Shown here: positions 18,643 through 28,157 of the stretch, one piece after another
Layout: each line of letters starts with the position of its first letter
Position numbering within the stretch: position 1 is the first letter of the stretch
NCBI GenBank assembly: GCA_002009975.1
Contig: MTLP01000032.1
Location: 1-64,000, forward strand
Length of the DNA stretch: 64,000 nucleotides
Reading direction: 5' to 3'
From: Thermococcus sp. JdFR-02
Lineage (GTDB): Archaea > Methanobacteriota_B > Thermococci > Thermococcales > Thermococcaceae
Made by a program: the position numbers and the translations under genes
Notes under the pieces: generated by a model
Told to the model about the DNA's origin: nothing
The model's input: the letters and a program-made list of their open reading frames with translations, nothing else
Database searches by the model: none

Positions 18643-19965
18643 ATGGACATTAAACTGGCAATATTTGATTTAGATGGAACACTGGTAGGTTCACCCATTA
18701 ATTTTCAAGAAATCAAAAAGAGATTAAGAGAAAGATTAATCGAGTATGGAATCCCAGAGGAAATTGTCGGAGACTTAACACCAATGTATGAGAGCCTGTT
18801 TAGAATTGCAGATGAAGCCAAGGTTGACGTTGAAGAACTCAAAAAAATGCTTGAAGAGCTTGAAGTTGAAAGAATTAGAAAAAGCTTTATTTTTGACGGA
18901 GTTAAGGAACTCTTAGAGTTTCTAAGAGAAAGGGACATTAAATTGGCAATATTCACAAGGAACTGCAGAAGGGCAACTGAGCTTGCTTTAAGTATGCATG
19001 GCATAAATAGTTACTTTGACGCAATAATTACAAGAGATGATCTTCCCTGGAAAGAGATAAAACCCAATGGAGAGCATGTGAAGAAAATCTTGGAACATTT
19101 CAAAACCCCCCCAAGTAAGGCAATAGTAATAGGGGATCATGGATATGATATAATTGCAGGAAAAAGGGCTGGAACATTGACCATGCTAATAACATCTCAC
19201 GAAAGCGGAAGAATGAGCTTTAGTGTAGAAGAGAGCGCACATTTTGAGATACCAACGATAAAAGATGCCCTGTTAGTATTTAAAAGGTTATTGAAGACCT
19301 TTGTAGTAGTTCCAGCATACAACGAAGAAATAACCATAGGAAAAGTTTTAGATGAACTACTGGCTTATTTTAATGCTGAGCATATAGTAGTAATCAACGA
19401 TGGCAGCAGGGACAACACTAAGAGAATAGCAAAAGAAAAGGGAGTTCATGTCTTAACGCACTTAATAAACAGAGGACTTGGTGGAGCATTGGGAACTGGG
19501 ATAAGCTATGCGCTAAAAAAAGGAGCTGAGATAATAATCACTTTTGATGCAGATGGACAACATTTAGTTAGCGATGCACTAAAAGTTATGAAGCCAGTTG
19601 TAGAAGGGAAAGCGGATTTAGCCATAGGTTCTCGGCTAATGGGTGATATTAGTGAAATGCCATTTGTAAAAAGGTTGGGCAATTTTATTTTAGATGCTAT
19701 AACCGCTGTGTTTGCAAGAAAGTATGTTAGTGATTCCCAGAGTGGCTTGAGATGTCTTAATAAAGAATGTGCATCAAAAATTAAGATCACATGCGACAGG
19801 TATGCTGTGTCAAGTGAAATCATAATAGAAGCAAGTAAAAATGGGTGCAGAATTGTTGAAGTGCCTATAAAAGCAGTCTATACATCTTACTCAAAGAAAA
19901 AAGGAACAAATGTTATGGAAGGCATAAAAATCGCTGTGCAATTGCTTTTAGATAAATTGAGGTGA
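18643..19965 (+). CDS. HAD phosphatase-GT2 glycosyltransferase fusion protein
   Basis: A 440-residue two-domain protein. Residues 1-210 are a HAD phosphatase of the phosphoglycolate/beta-phosphoglucomutase type, with FDLDGTLVG at 8-16, FTRNCRR as motif II and IGDHGYDI as motif IV. Residues about 220-440 are a GT2 glycosyltransferase of the dolichol-phosphate mannosyltransferase type, with VVPAYNEEITIGKV, INDGSRDN and the DXD-like FDADGQH. The frame is open throughout, so the fusion is real in this sequence. GGTGA at 18634-18638 sets the start at 18643. It probably makes a polyprenyl-phosphate sugar while hydrolysing a phosphate by-product, which is inference. DUF2304 follows directly. Confidence 0.88.
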   Translation: MDIKLAIFDLDGTLVGSPINFQEIKKRLRERLIEYGIPEEIVGDLTPMYESLFRIADEAKVDVEELKKMLEELEVERIRKSFIFDGVKELLEFLRERDIKLAIFTRNCRRATELALSMHGINSYFDAIITRDDLPWKEIKPNGEHVKKILEHFKTPPSKAIVIGDHGYDIIAGKRAGTLTMLITSHESGRMSFSVEESAHFEIPTIKDALLVFKRLLKTFVVVPAYNEEITIGKVLDELLAYFNAEHIVVINDGSRDNTKRIAKEKGVHVLTHLINRGLGGALGTGISYALKKGAEIIITFDADGQHLVSDALKVMKPVVEGKADLAIGSRLMGDISEMPFVKRLGNFILDAITAVFARKYVSDSQSGLRCLNKECASKIKITCDRYAVSSEIIIEASKNGCRIVEVPIKAVYTSYSKKKGTNVMEGIKIAVQLLLDKLR

Positions 19966-19970
19966 AAGCT

Positions 19971-20336
19971 ATGTTGACGGTTCAGTATATAGCTATCGTA
20001 GTAACGGCTGGATTGATGATATATATCTTGGGTGAATATGGAAGAAAGAAAATTGAGTGGAGAGAGCTAATTTTTTGGGAAATTCTACTTTCAATACTCT
20101 TCATAATCGCATTGAAGCCTGAGGAAATTTCAATACTAATTAAGAACATCCTAGGAGTTGGAAGAGGTTTAGATGCTCTGTTCATCTTGGCTATAGGGCT
20201 TTCCTACCTAATGCTCTTTAGAATTCATCTACAGATTGACAGAGTGGAAAGAGAGATTACAGATCTTACAAGAAAGATAGCAATTGAACTTGAAGAGATA
20301 AATGAAAAACTAGAGAGAATTGAGAAGAAAGGCTAA
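19971..20336 (+). CDS. DUF2304 family small membrane protein
   Basis: A 121-residue protein with three hydrophobic helices and a C-terminal coiled coil (REITDLTRKIAIELEEINEKLERI). This matches DUF2304, a family typically encoded beside GT2 glycosyltransferases. GGTGAAAGCT at the end of the fusion gene serves as its ribosome binding site, so translation is coupled to the enzyme upstream. It likely anchors or partners the glycosyltransferase at the membrane, an inference from gene pairing. Confidence 0.82.
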   Translation: MLTVQYIAIVVTAGLMIYILGEYGRKKIEWRELIFWEILLSILFIIALKPEEISILIKNILGVGRGLDALFILAIGLSYLMLFRIHLQIDRVEREITDLTRKIAIELEEINEKLERIEKKG

Positions 20337-20887
20337 CCCTCTTCCACTTTTTCACAAAACTCATTCCCAAATAACTCCTCCAAAAAAAGCTTAACCCTTT
20401 TCCTTGGTAACTTAAACTGCCTTATTTTCACAATCCCCTTTTCTTGAGCTTCTTTTAGCAAAATCTCTGTAGCTTCATTTGGATATATTTCCTCATAAAC
20501 GATTTCTTTGATTCCAGCATTTATGACAAGCTTAAAGCAGGTATCACAGGGAAAGTGTGTGACGTAAAGAGTAGCACCTTCCAAGCTTATTCCCTTGCGA
20601 GCAGCCATTGCAATAACGTTTTGTTCTGCGTGAACAGCCCTATGACAATGCCCATCAACTATTAAACATCCAACATCAATACAGTGTTCCATACCCCTTG
20701 GGGCTCCATTATATCCAGTGGCTAGGATATAGCCATCCTTAACGGCAACTGCTCCTACTCTTAAGCGAGGACAAGTAGCTCTTAAGCCAACGAGCTTTGC
20801 TATTAGCATGAAATACTCGTCCTTTGTGGGTCTTATCTTTTTTATCCTTTCTGCCTTTTCTTTGTCTAAGAAGATTTCAACAACCAC
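20333..20887 (-). CDS. Deoxycytidylate deaminase family protein
   Basis: A 184-residue zinc-dependent deaminase converting dCMP to dUMP for thymidylate synthesis. The catalytic HAE occurs in CHRAVHAEQNVIA and the zinc cysteines in HFPCDTCFK. ATGYNGAPRGMEHC is the substrate-binding loop typical of dCMP deaminase rather than tRNA or cytosine deaminases. Extra Cys/His residues near residues 70-80 could bind a structural zinc, as in known dCMP deaminases. Translation probably starts at GTG, since GAGGTGAG lies six bases upstream. It overlaps the DUF2304 stop by four bases. Confidence 0.88.
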   Translation of the reverse strand: MVVEIFLDKEKAERIKKIRPTKDEYFMLIAKLVGLRATCPRLRVGAVAVKDGYILATGYNGAPRGMEHCIDVGCLIVDGHCHRAVHAEQNVIAMAARKGISLEGATLYVTHFPCDTCFKLVINAGIKEIVYEEIYPNEATEILLKEAQEKGIVKIRQFKLPRKRVKLFLEELFGNEFCEKVEEG

Positions 20888-20942
20888 TTTCTCACCTCAA
20901 GAAGTTAGCATTACAACATTTATAGAATTTTTGGAACATAAT

Positions 20943-21722
20943 TCACTTCAAGTTATCCAGCAACTCCACGGCTTCAATCTCTACTAAAATTCTCAAGATC
21001 CTTTCATCATAACTTGGATGTGTAGTCATGAAACTTTTCTTCTGCTTTCTTTCAATGTTTGGCTCGATTCCCGGTAATGCACTTTCTTTAACAGTTATTC
21101 TCAAATCTTCGTAATATTTAAGCTCCTCAAGGGCATCTTTAAGATTGAATGGTCTGTCAAGTAAATAAAGCGCAGTTTCATCAGCCCTAAACTCCCTCTT
21201 TTTGAAGAAATTAACTCTTTCAATCTCATAGAGCACATAAAGAATTAATGAAACAAAAATAGCAAATTTGTGGTGGGAAAATAGAGAAGTTACAGCAACT
21301 AAAAACAGCATTAAGTATCTCCCATAAGCTACCATTGGGAATAAAATGGTGTCCCCATTCTTTATGTGTCCAATTTCATGTGCAGCGACTCCCAATATTT
21401 CATTCTCACTGAGAACTTCAAAAAGACCAAGGGATAAAACCAGTGAATTTCTAAATGAATAGGCATTTGGGATATAATCGTCTAGGATATATATGTTGGG
21501 CATGCTAATTCCCGCTCTATATGACATCTTTGCCACTGCATCATAGAGCCAAGGCATTTCCTCCCATTTAAGCTTTGAATAGTTTTTCTTAAGGCTGTTT
21601 TTTGTAATCCAAAGATATATTATAACAAGAGCTATACTTAAGCCTAATGTAACGAATAATCCCCATTTACCGAGGTATAAAATCGCTATCAGCACTTGGG
21701 CTAAAACAATAAATTTTAACAT
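20943..21722 (-). CDS. M48-family membrane metallopeptidase
   Basis: A 259-residue HtpX-like protease. Two N-terminal helices are followed by the zinc motif AAHEIGHIKNG (H115, E116, H119), then two further hydrophobic helices and EFRADETALYLLD, which supplies the third zinc ligand. M48 enzymes degrade damaged membrane proteins. The partner immediately upstream is a BlaI-type repressor, six bases away, an arrangement like bacterial repressor-protease sensors. That makes a signalling role plausible but unproven. Confidence 0.88.
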   Translation of the reverse strand: MLKFIVLAQVLIAILYLGKWGLFVTLGLSIALVIIYLWITKNSLKKNYSKLKWEEMPWLYDAVAKMSYRAGISMPNIYILDDYIPNAYSFRNSLVLSLGLFEVLSENEILGVAAHEIGHIKNGDTILFPMVAYGRYLMLFLVAVTSLFSHHKFAIFVSLILYVLYEIERVNFFKKREFRADETALYLLDRPFNLKDALEELKYYEDLRITVKESALPGIEPNIERKQKKSFMTTHPSYDERILRILVEIEAVELLDNLK

Positions 21723-21728
21723 AATCTA

Positions 21729-22094
21729 TCACTTCTTTATCTTAGAGAGATATGCAAATGTCGCCTCCTTAAAGTTGCTCATTAAGGCATTCAAAATGCT
21801 CTCGACAATCTTCTTCTCAAAATCCTCCCTTGTTGTTGTAATGCTGTAAACGTATCTCATTCCTCCCCTTCCTGTTTCCACACTCCTCTCTAAAAGCCCC
21901 CTTTCACATAGACGATTCATTAATATGCTGACTGTAGAGCGCCTTAAATCCTTATGGTTCTTCTTCAACTGTTCATAAACTTCTCCAGCTGTTGCAACTT
22001 TTACCTTCCACATATACTCCATAATCTCAGCTTCTAATGGGGGCAACACAGCTTTAAGACCTTCCGCATTAAGCTTAAATTCATGAGGTTCCAT
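21729..22094 (-). CDS. BlaI/MecI/CopY-family transcriptional regulator
   Basis: A 121-residue winged-helix repressor. The family pattern is visible in LPPLEAEIMEYMWKVKVATAG, the recognition region RRSTVSILMNRLCERGLLER, and the wing with RGGMRYVYS. BlaI proteins repress divergent or own operons and are inactivated by proteolysis from a membrane metalloprotease. The very next gene is an M48 membrane protease. AGGAGCGTGAT precedes the ATG. The promoter zone (22095-22187) holds GTGCTTATAGTGAT, a possible operator. Confidence 0.87.
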   Translation of the reverse strand: MEPHEFKLNAEGLKAVLPPLEAEIMEYMWKVKVATAGEVYEQLKKNHKDLRRSTVSILMNRLCERGLLERSVETGRGGMRYVYSITTTREDFEKKIVESILNALMSNFKEATFAYLSKIKK

Positions 22095-22187
22095 AGCTTA
22101 TCACGCTCCTAAAGTTTGTTTTGCAATGAAATTAAATAAGTTTTGTGCTTATAGTGATATTCCAAAAAAGTTTGTCATTTTGTCAAT

Positions 22188-22275
22188 TGGTGCGGGGGGC
22201 GGGATTTGAACCCGCGAACCGCTACCGGACGGGACCCTGAATCCCGCGCCTTTGACCAGGCTCGGCAACCCCCGC
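22188..22275 (-). tRNA. tRNA-Leu (CAG anticodon)
   Basis: Read on the minus strand, an 88-base tRNA. The acceptor GCGGGGG (22275 side) pairs with CCCCCGC. There is a D-arm, an anticodon stem CGGGA/TCCCG around a seven-base loop with CAG, a long variable arm as in leucine tRNAs, and a T-arm with GGTTCAAATCC. The 3' CCA is encoded (complement of TGG at 22188-22190). There is no intron. It is transcribed against galK, whose promoter lies just beyond. Confidence 0.95.
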
Positions 22276-22317
22276 TCGAAATTAAATGCTACCCGTTGAT
22301 TATTTAAGGTTTACTAA

Positions 22318-23424
<1,107 letters not shown>

Positions 23425-23433
23425 GGTGATTTT

Positions 23434-24513
23434 ATGCATGCTTTAATATTCCACGCGAACTTGCAGTATGCTGAAATTCCAAAAAGTGAAATTTCACGGG
23501 TGATTGACAAATCATACACCCCAACCATTAATAAGCTCTTAAAGAATGAAGTGCCGTTTGCCTTGAACATAACAGGGTTCTCCCTTCAATTTCTGCCAAA
23601 TTCGTTAATAGAAACGATAAAAGAAGGAATAGAGAGCAATTTGATCGAGATTACTGGAACAGCTTTTACACATGCAATTTTGCCCCTTTTGCCTTTAGAG
23701 AGGATTGAAGCTCAAATTGTTAAGGACAGAGAGACAAAGGAAGGAGTTCTCGAAGTATCTCCAAAGAATTTTTGGCTTCCAGAGTTAGCTTACGATCCAG
23801 TAATTCCTGCTATTTTGAAGGATAACGGTTACGATGAAGTATTTATTGACGGAGAAGCTATACTCTTCTCAAACATTCCAAACACCGCTATAAAAACCAT
23901 CAAACCTCTCTATCCCCACTTGATAAAAGCTCAAAGGGGTAAAAAGCCGATTTATTTAAACTATCTTTTGGGCTTAAGAGAGCTCAAAAATGCCATAAAA
24001 CTGGTATTTGAAGGGAAGATTATTCTTGAGGGAGTTAAAGAGATAGTCGGAATTCCTGTGTGGGTGGCTATAAACACGGCTGTCATGCTCGGAGTTGGTG
24101 GCTTTCCATTAATGAGCATCAAAAAAGTAGCGAACTGGATTAAAGGACTGGACAATATTATCCTCTATGGCACAGATTTAGAGTTTTATGGATATAGAGA
24201 TATTGCAGGCTATATTTTAAAAATTGAGAGACTTTTGAAGCTTATAGAGGAGCTTAATGCTGAGATAGTTTTCCCAAGCAAATTAAAACTCAACAAAAAG
24301 CGTTTTTATTTAAAAACCTGTAGCTGGGCACCGGATAAAAGCTTAGACCTCTGGAGGAAAGATGAAGATAATAGAAGGTTAAATGAGCTTTCTTGGGAAA
24401 TACACTCTTTCTTAGCTGAAAATAGTGATGCCCGAGGATGGGAGCCTTTACATGAGCGTAGATTAGATGCTTTTAAAGCCATTTATAAAGCTTGGAGGGA
24501 GAAAAATGGATAA
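23434..24513 (+). CDS. galA: GH57 alpha-galactosidase
   Basis: A 359-residue glycoside hydrolase family 57 protein of the short P. furiosus GalA type, which hydrolyses alpha-galactosides at high temperature. The likely catalytic nucleophile is the glutamate in FWLPELAY (around residue 117). The C-terminal WAPDKSLDLWRKD is also family-typical. In P. furiosus the same enzyme is encoded beside galactokinase, as here, and this supports the assignment. Its stop overlaps the start of the MFS gene by eight bases. Confidence 0.9.
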   Translation: MHALIFHANLQYAEIPKSEISRVIDKSYTPTINKLLKNEVPFALNITGFSLQFLPNSLIETIKEGIESNLIEITGTAFTHAILPLLPLERIEAQIVKDRETKEGVLEVSPKNFWLPELAYDPVIPAILKDNGYDEVFIDGEAILFSNIPNTAIKTIKPLYPHLIKAQRGKKPIYLNYLLGLRELKNAIKLVFEGKIILEGVKEIVGIPVWVAINTAVMLGVGGFPLMSIKKVANWIKGLDNIILYGTDLEFYGYRDIAGYILKIERLLKLIEELNAEIVFPSKLKLNKKRFYLKTCSWAPDKSLDLWRKDEDNRRLNELSWEIHSFLAENSDARGWEPLHERRLDAFKAIYKAWREKNG

Positions 24514-25849
24514 ACTAAGGAGAAAATTCTCCATAGTTTTGTTAGTTTTGATGGCTGCTTTTTTAATGGCTGACCAAAATCTTTTACCTCCAAATTACCA
24601 GCAGATAATGCAAGAATTCGGGATCAGCGAAACTCAAATGGGTTTTGTTTCCACAATTTTTGTCGCTACGAGTGCTTTGATAACACTAATTTGGGGCTTT
24701 CTCTCTGATATTGGAAGGAGAAAAAAGCTACTTGTCATTGGAGTCCTTATTGGAGAAATACCCTGCTTTTTAACCGCTTTTGTCCAAAACTATTGGCAGC
24801 TTTTACTTATGCGCTTTTTCACTGGAATTGGCGTTGGTTCAATAATCCCAATTGGATATTCCCTCATAGCAGATATGTTTGAGGAAGAAAAGCGTGGAAG
24901 AGGATACGCATACATACAAACAGCTTTTGGTTTTGGAACGCTCTTTGGAATGATAATAGCGGGATTAATTGTAAGCTGGAGACCTCCCTTCATAATAGCA
25001 TCGGTTCCAAACTTTATATTGGCTCCCCTATTCTACATTATAGCTGAAGAGCCTAAAAGAGGAGAGGGAGAAAAAGTTCTAAGAGAGGTTCTTGAAAAGG
25101 GCTATGAATACACATACAAGCTTTCACGCGAAGCCGTTAAAAAATCCTTTCAAACCAAAACCAACATTCTAATTTTTATTCAGGGACTCTTTGGAACGGT
25201 CCCTTGGGGAGTTTTGCTTTACTGGCTCGTTTCCTTTTTAATTGTTGCTAGAGGAATGGCAAAAGATACAGCAACCTTTGTTTTATTGATACTTGGTATA
25301 GCAACCATAGTTGGCACTCTCGTTGGAGGCTTTGCTGGAGATTATTTTGAAAAGAAAATGAAAGGAGGAAGAGCAGTTTTAACAGGTTTGGCAATATTCT
25401 TAGGAATGCTGGCAGCAATTGGGATTGTAGTTTATCCTCTACCAAGCACTTTAAGTCTTAGGGGTTGGATAGTGCTAACTTTGTACTCAATACTCTTCCT
25501 TCAACTTGTAACATTTGCAGGACCTAACGTTACCGCCATCATATCCCAAGTAAACCTGCCAGAAGATAGAGGAACAGTTTTTGGAGTCTTCAATATCCTA
25601 GACAACGTTGGAAAAGCTCTGGGACCCTTATTTGGAGGATTTTTAATTGAAGCACTGAGAAATTCTGGCTATCCAAACACATTAGCCTATGAATATGCAT
25701 TAATAATAGGCTCTCTCTTCTGGATACCATGTGCATTAGTTTGGGTCTGGCTTAGAAAGCAGTATCCTGAGGATAGGAGCAAGATTCAGGAAATTTTGAA
25801 AGAAAGGGCGGAAAAGATTTTGAGGGGTGAGAAAAATGATGCCCTTTGA
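24506..25849 (+). CDS. MFS transporter in the galactoside operon
   Basis: A 447-residue, twelve-helix permease with MFS motif A as GFLSDIGRRKKL and a second-half copy GGFAGDYFEKK. GGAGGG at 24494-24499 sets the ATG at 24506, overlapping the galA stop. Enclosed by galK/galA and the deacetylase and GH4 genes, it is the likely importer of galactose, galactosides or an amino-sugar disaccharide. The substrate is inferred from context only. Its 3' end overlaps the deacetylase start by 14 bases. Confidence 0.87.
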   Translation: MDKLRRKFSIVLLVLMAAFLMADQNLLPPNYQQIMQEFGISETQMGFVSTIFVATSALITLIWGFLSDIGRRKKLLVIGVLIGEIPCFLTAFVQNYWQLLLMRFFTGIGVGSIIPIGYSLIADMFEEEKRGRGYAYIQTAFGFGTLFGMIIAGLIVSWRPPFIIASVPNFILAPLFYIIAEEPKRGEGEKVLREVLEKGYEYTYKLSREAVKKSFQTKTNILIFIQGLFGTVPWGVLLYWLVSFLIVARGMAKDTATFVLLILGIATIVGTLVGGFAGDYFEKKMKGGRAVLTGLAIFLGMLAAIGIVVYPLPSTLSLRGWIVLTLYSILFLQLVTFAGPNVTAIISQVNLPEDRGTVFGVFNILDNVGKALGPLFGGFLIEALRNSGYPNTLAYEYALIIGSLFWIPCALVWVWLRKQYPEDRSKIQEILKERAEKILRGEKNDAL

Positions 25850-26660
25850 GATGTTCAACAAAATGCTCGGAAGCTTAAATGAGAGAGATGCGCTTAGAGT
25901 GTTAATTCAAAAGTTTCTAGGAGTTGATCTAAACGAACCATTTAAAGATGTTAAAAAGATCCTCTGTATTCAACCTCATCCAGATGATTGTGAAGTAGCT
26001 ATAGGCGGGATGTTAGCCAAGCTTTCCTTCGAAGGTAAAGAAATAGTTTATTTAACTCTAACAGATGGCTCCATGGGAACCCACAATTTAGACTTTTCTC
26101 CGCAAGAGCTTGCAAAGATTAGGAAAGAAGAACAGGAAAGAGCTGCAAAGGTCATTGGAGTTAAAAAGCTCTTATGGTTTGACTATAAGGATACAGAGCT
26201 GCCTTATTCCTTAGAGGTTAGAAACAAGATAATAAGCGTAATTAGAGAAGAAAAACCAGATATTGTTTTAGCACCCGATCCTTGGCTTTCCTATGAAGTT
26301 CATCCTGATCATAAAAATGCTGGATTGTTAGCTTTGGAAGCATCTTTCTTTGCTTCATTTCCTCACATAAATAGAGAAGACTTGGAAAAGGGGCTTTTAC
26401 CCTATGATGTCCCTCTTGTCGGTCTTTACTACACCTCGAAACCCAATTACATAGAAGATGTCACAGACTTTTTCGATATTAAGCTCAAAGCTCTAAGAGA
26501 GCATAAAAGCCAATTTGAAAAGAATTGGCAGCAATGGGAAGTTTTCTTTAAAACCGTTGCAATGTTCTATGGGAAAAAGATAAATGCTTTCTATGGAGAG
26601 GGGATCAAGATTCTTCCCAAACTTTTGATTCACGTAACCCCATTTGCAGAGGTGATTTAA
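25836..26660 (+). CDS. PIG-L family N-acetylglucosaminyl deacetylase (diacetylchitobiose deacetylase-like)
   Basis: A 274-residue zinc deacetylase. The metal and catalytic residues lie in QPHPDDCEVAIGG and VHPDHKNAG, and the length and N-terminal extension match archaeal diacetylchitobiose deacetylases. Those enzymes remove one acetyl group from chitobiose or GlcNAc. Here the gene sits inside a galactoside operon rather than with chitinases, so the natural substrate may be another acetylated sugar. GGGGTGAG precedes the ATG at 25836. The stop and next ATG share one base (TAATG). Confidence 0.88.
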   Translation: MMPFEMFNKMLGSLNERDALRVLIQKFLGVDLNEPFKDVKKILCIQPHPDDCEVAIGGMLAKLSFEGKEIVYLTLTDGSMGTHNLDFSPQELAKIRKEEQERAAKVIGVKKLLWFDYKDTELPYSLEVRNKIISVIREEKPDIVLAPDPWLSYEVHPDHKNAGLLALEASFFASFPHINREDLEKGLLPYDVPLVGLYYTSKPNYIEDVTDFFDIKLKALREHKSQFEKNWQQWEVFFKTVAMFYGKKINAFYGEGIKILPKLLIHVTPFAEVI

Positions 26661-27970
26661 TGAGAATAGCCTTCATAGGTGCTGGAAGCATTTTTACACC
26701 TCTAGCCTTATACACCATTTCCACAAGCGAAATTCTTTCTAAAGCAGAAATTTATCTAATTGATGTTAACGAGGAAAGGTTAAAGTTTATTGAAGCCGTT
26801 GGAAAGAAAATAGCCAAAACTTTCAAAAAAGAGCTTAAAATTGAGACTTTTCAAGATGTTAAAGCACTTAACAAGATGGGTGTTGATTATGCTGTGATCT
26901 CAGTTGAAAAAGAAAGATATAAGCGATGGAAGTTAGACTTTGAAATTCCGCACAAATATGGAATCAAACAGGTTTTAGGTGAAAATGGAGGTTTAGGTGG
27001 ACTAAGTCACACTTTGAGAGTTGTTCCTTTAGTTTTAGACGTTGCAAAAGCTATTGAAGATGCTGACAAAGATGCCCATGTTTTCATCTACTCAAATCCA
27101 GAACCGAGAGTTGCTTATGCCGTAAATGAATACACAAAACTTAAGCACGTTTATGGGCTTTGCACTGGTTATTTAGAGAGGAAAGAAAGCTTAGCAGGGC
27201 TTTTTGGAGTCAAGCAAGATGAAATAAGCTTTATCGCCGCTGGACTGAATCATTTTACTTGGATTAAAGAATTGAAAGTCAAAGATAAAGATGGTTATCT
27301 CCTGCTTGAGGAGAAACTTAAGGAAAAGCCAGATTTTGAACCACTATCACAGCTTCTTTACAAGGTTTTTAACTTATATCCCTCACCAAGCGATAATCAT
27401 GTCGGTGAATATCTGCCCTTTGCTTGGGAATTAGTACCTGAAGAAAAGAAAGGCTTGAAATGGATTGAGCGGACAAAAAAGGAAGGTGAGACCATTAGAA
27501 AACTATTGAAAGGATTTTTAAAAGGAATTATACCAAAATTTGCCTTCCAAAAGTTCATTCAAAATCCAGATGTGGCTATGAGCATAATTGAGGGGCTTGA
27601 AGGAAAAGAGAAGTTCCAAGAGGCAATAAATGTCCCAAATGATGGTTTAATTGAAGGTTTGCCAAGAGAAGCAATAGTAGAGATTCCAGCCAAAGTATCG
27701 CCCAAAGGGATAAAGCCAATTAAAGTTGAGCTTCCAAAAGAGATTACAGCTCTCCTGAGAGTTCAAGCTGAAATTCAGATGCTATCAAGTGAAGCCGCTG
27801 TAGAAGGGAGCATAGAAAAAGTTGCAAAAGCTGTTCTCTTAGACCCTGTGATGAACAATGCTAAAAATGGGCTTTTAGCAATGGCTGAGCTGATGAAAGT
27901 TCACTCAGATGCTTTACCTCAATTTAAAGAGAGCGATGTGGGAGAGCTTGAAAGATTATCCAATATTTAG
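26660..27970 (+). CDS. Glycoside hydrolase family 4 enzyme (NAD- and metal-dependent)
   Basis: A 436-residue GH4 protein. These use NAD+ and Mn2+ to cleave alpha- or beta-glycosides by an oxidation-elimination route. The Rossmann start is IAFIGAGSIFTPLAL. SNPEPRV contains the conserved Asn-Pro. The metal ligands are probably the cysteine in GLCTGY and the histidine in GLNHFTW. Family members include alpha-glucosidases and alpha-galactosidases (MelA-like), and the operon points to the latter. Translation is coupled to the deacetylase gene by a one-base overlap. Confidence 0.87.
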   Translation: MRIAFIGAGSIFTPLALYTISTSEILSKAEIYLIDVNEERLKFIEAVGKKIAKTFKKELKIETFQDVKALNKMGVDYAVISVEKERYKRWKLDFEIPHKYGIKQVLGENGGLGGLSHTLRVVPLVLDVAKAIEDADKDAHVFIYSNPEPRVAYAVNEYTKLKHVYGLCTGYLERKESLAGLFGVKQDEISFIAAGLNHFTWIKELKVKDKDGYLLLEEKLKEKPDFEPLSQLLYKVFNLYPSPSDNHVGEYLPFAWELVPEEKKGLKWIERTKKEGETIRKLLKGFLKGIIPKFAFQKFIQNPDVAMSIIEGLEGKEKFQEAINVPNDGLIEGLPREAIVEIPAKVSPKGIKPIKVELPKEITALLRVQAEIQMLSSEAAVEGSIEKVAKAVLLDPVMNNAKNGLLAMAELMKVHSDALPQFKESDVGELERLSNI

Positions 27971-28000
27971 GAGCCATCTCCAAATGGGCACAAACTGAAT

Positions 28001-28098
28001 TTACCTTCCATTGATTTTTTCTTTTATTTCTTCAAGCTCTACACTCTCACCAATGTGTCTTATTGGACTAAGACATATTCAAGAATTTTTGTCTTAGT
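28001..28098. repeat. Inverted repeats and short relic frame between convergent glycosidase genes
   Basis: The GH4/GH1 convergent gap (27971-28157) contains ACTAAGACA at 28067-28075 and its exact complement TGTCTTAGT at 28090-28098, with a 14-base loop. Adjacent is CCAAT/ATTGG at 28050-28066. The hairpin could terminate both transcripts. On the minus strand a frame of about 25 codons (containing IRHIGESVELEEIKEK) ends at TAA 28001-28003 and may be a decayed gene end. Confidence 0.4.
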
Positions 28099-28157
28099 TG
28101 AGTGGGACACTTTGTAGCAGAGTTGCTGTTCAAAAAGTTAAAGAGAACCTTCTTAGA

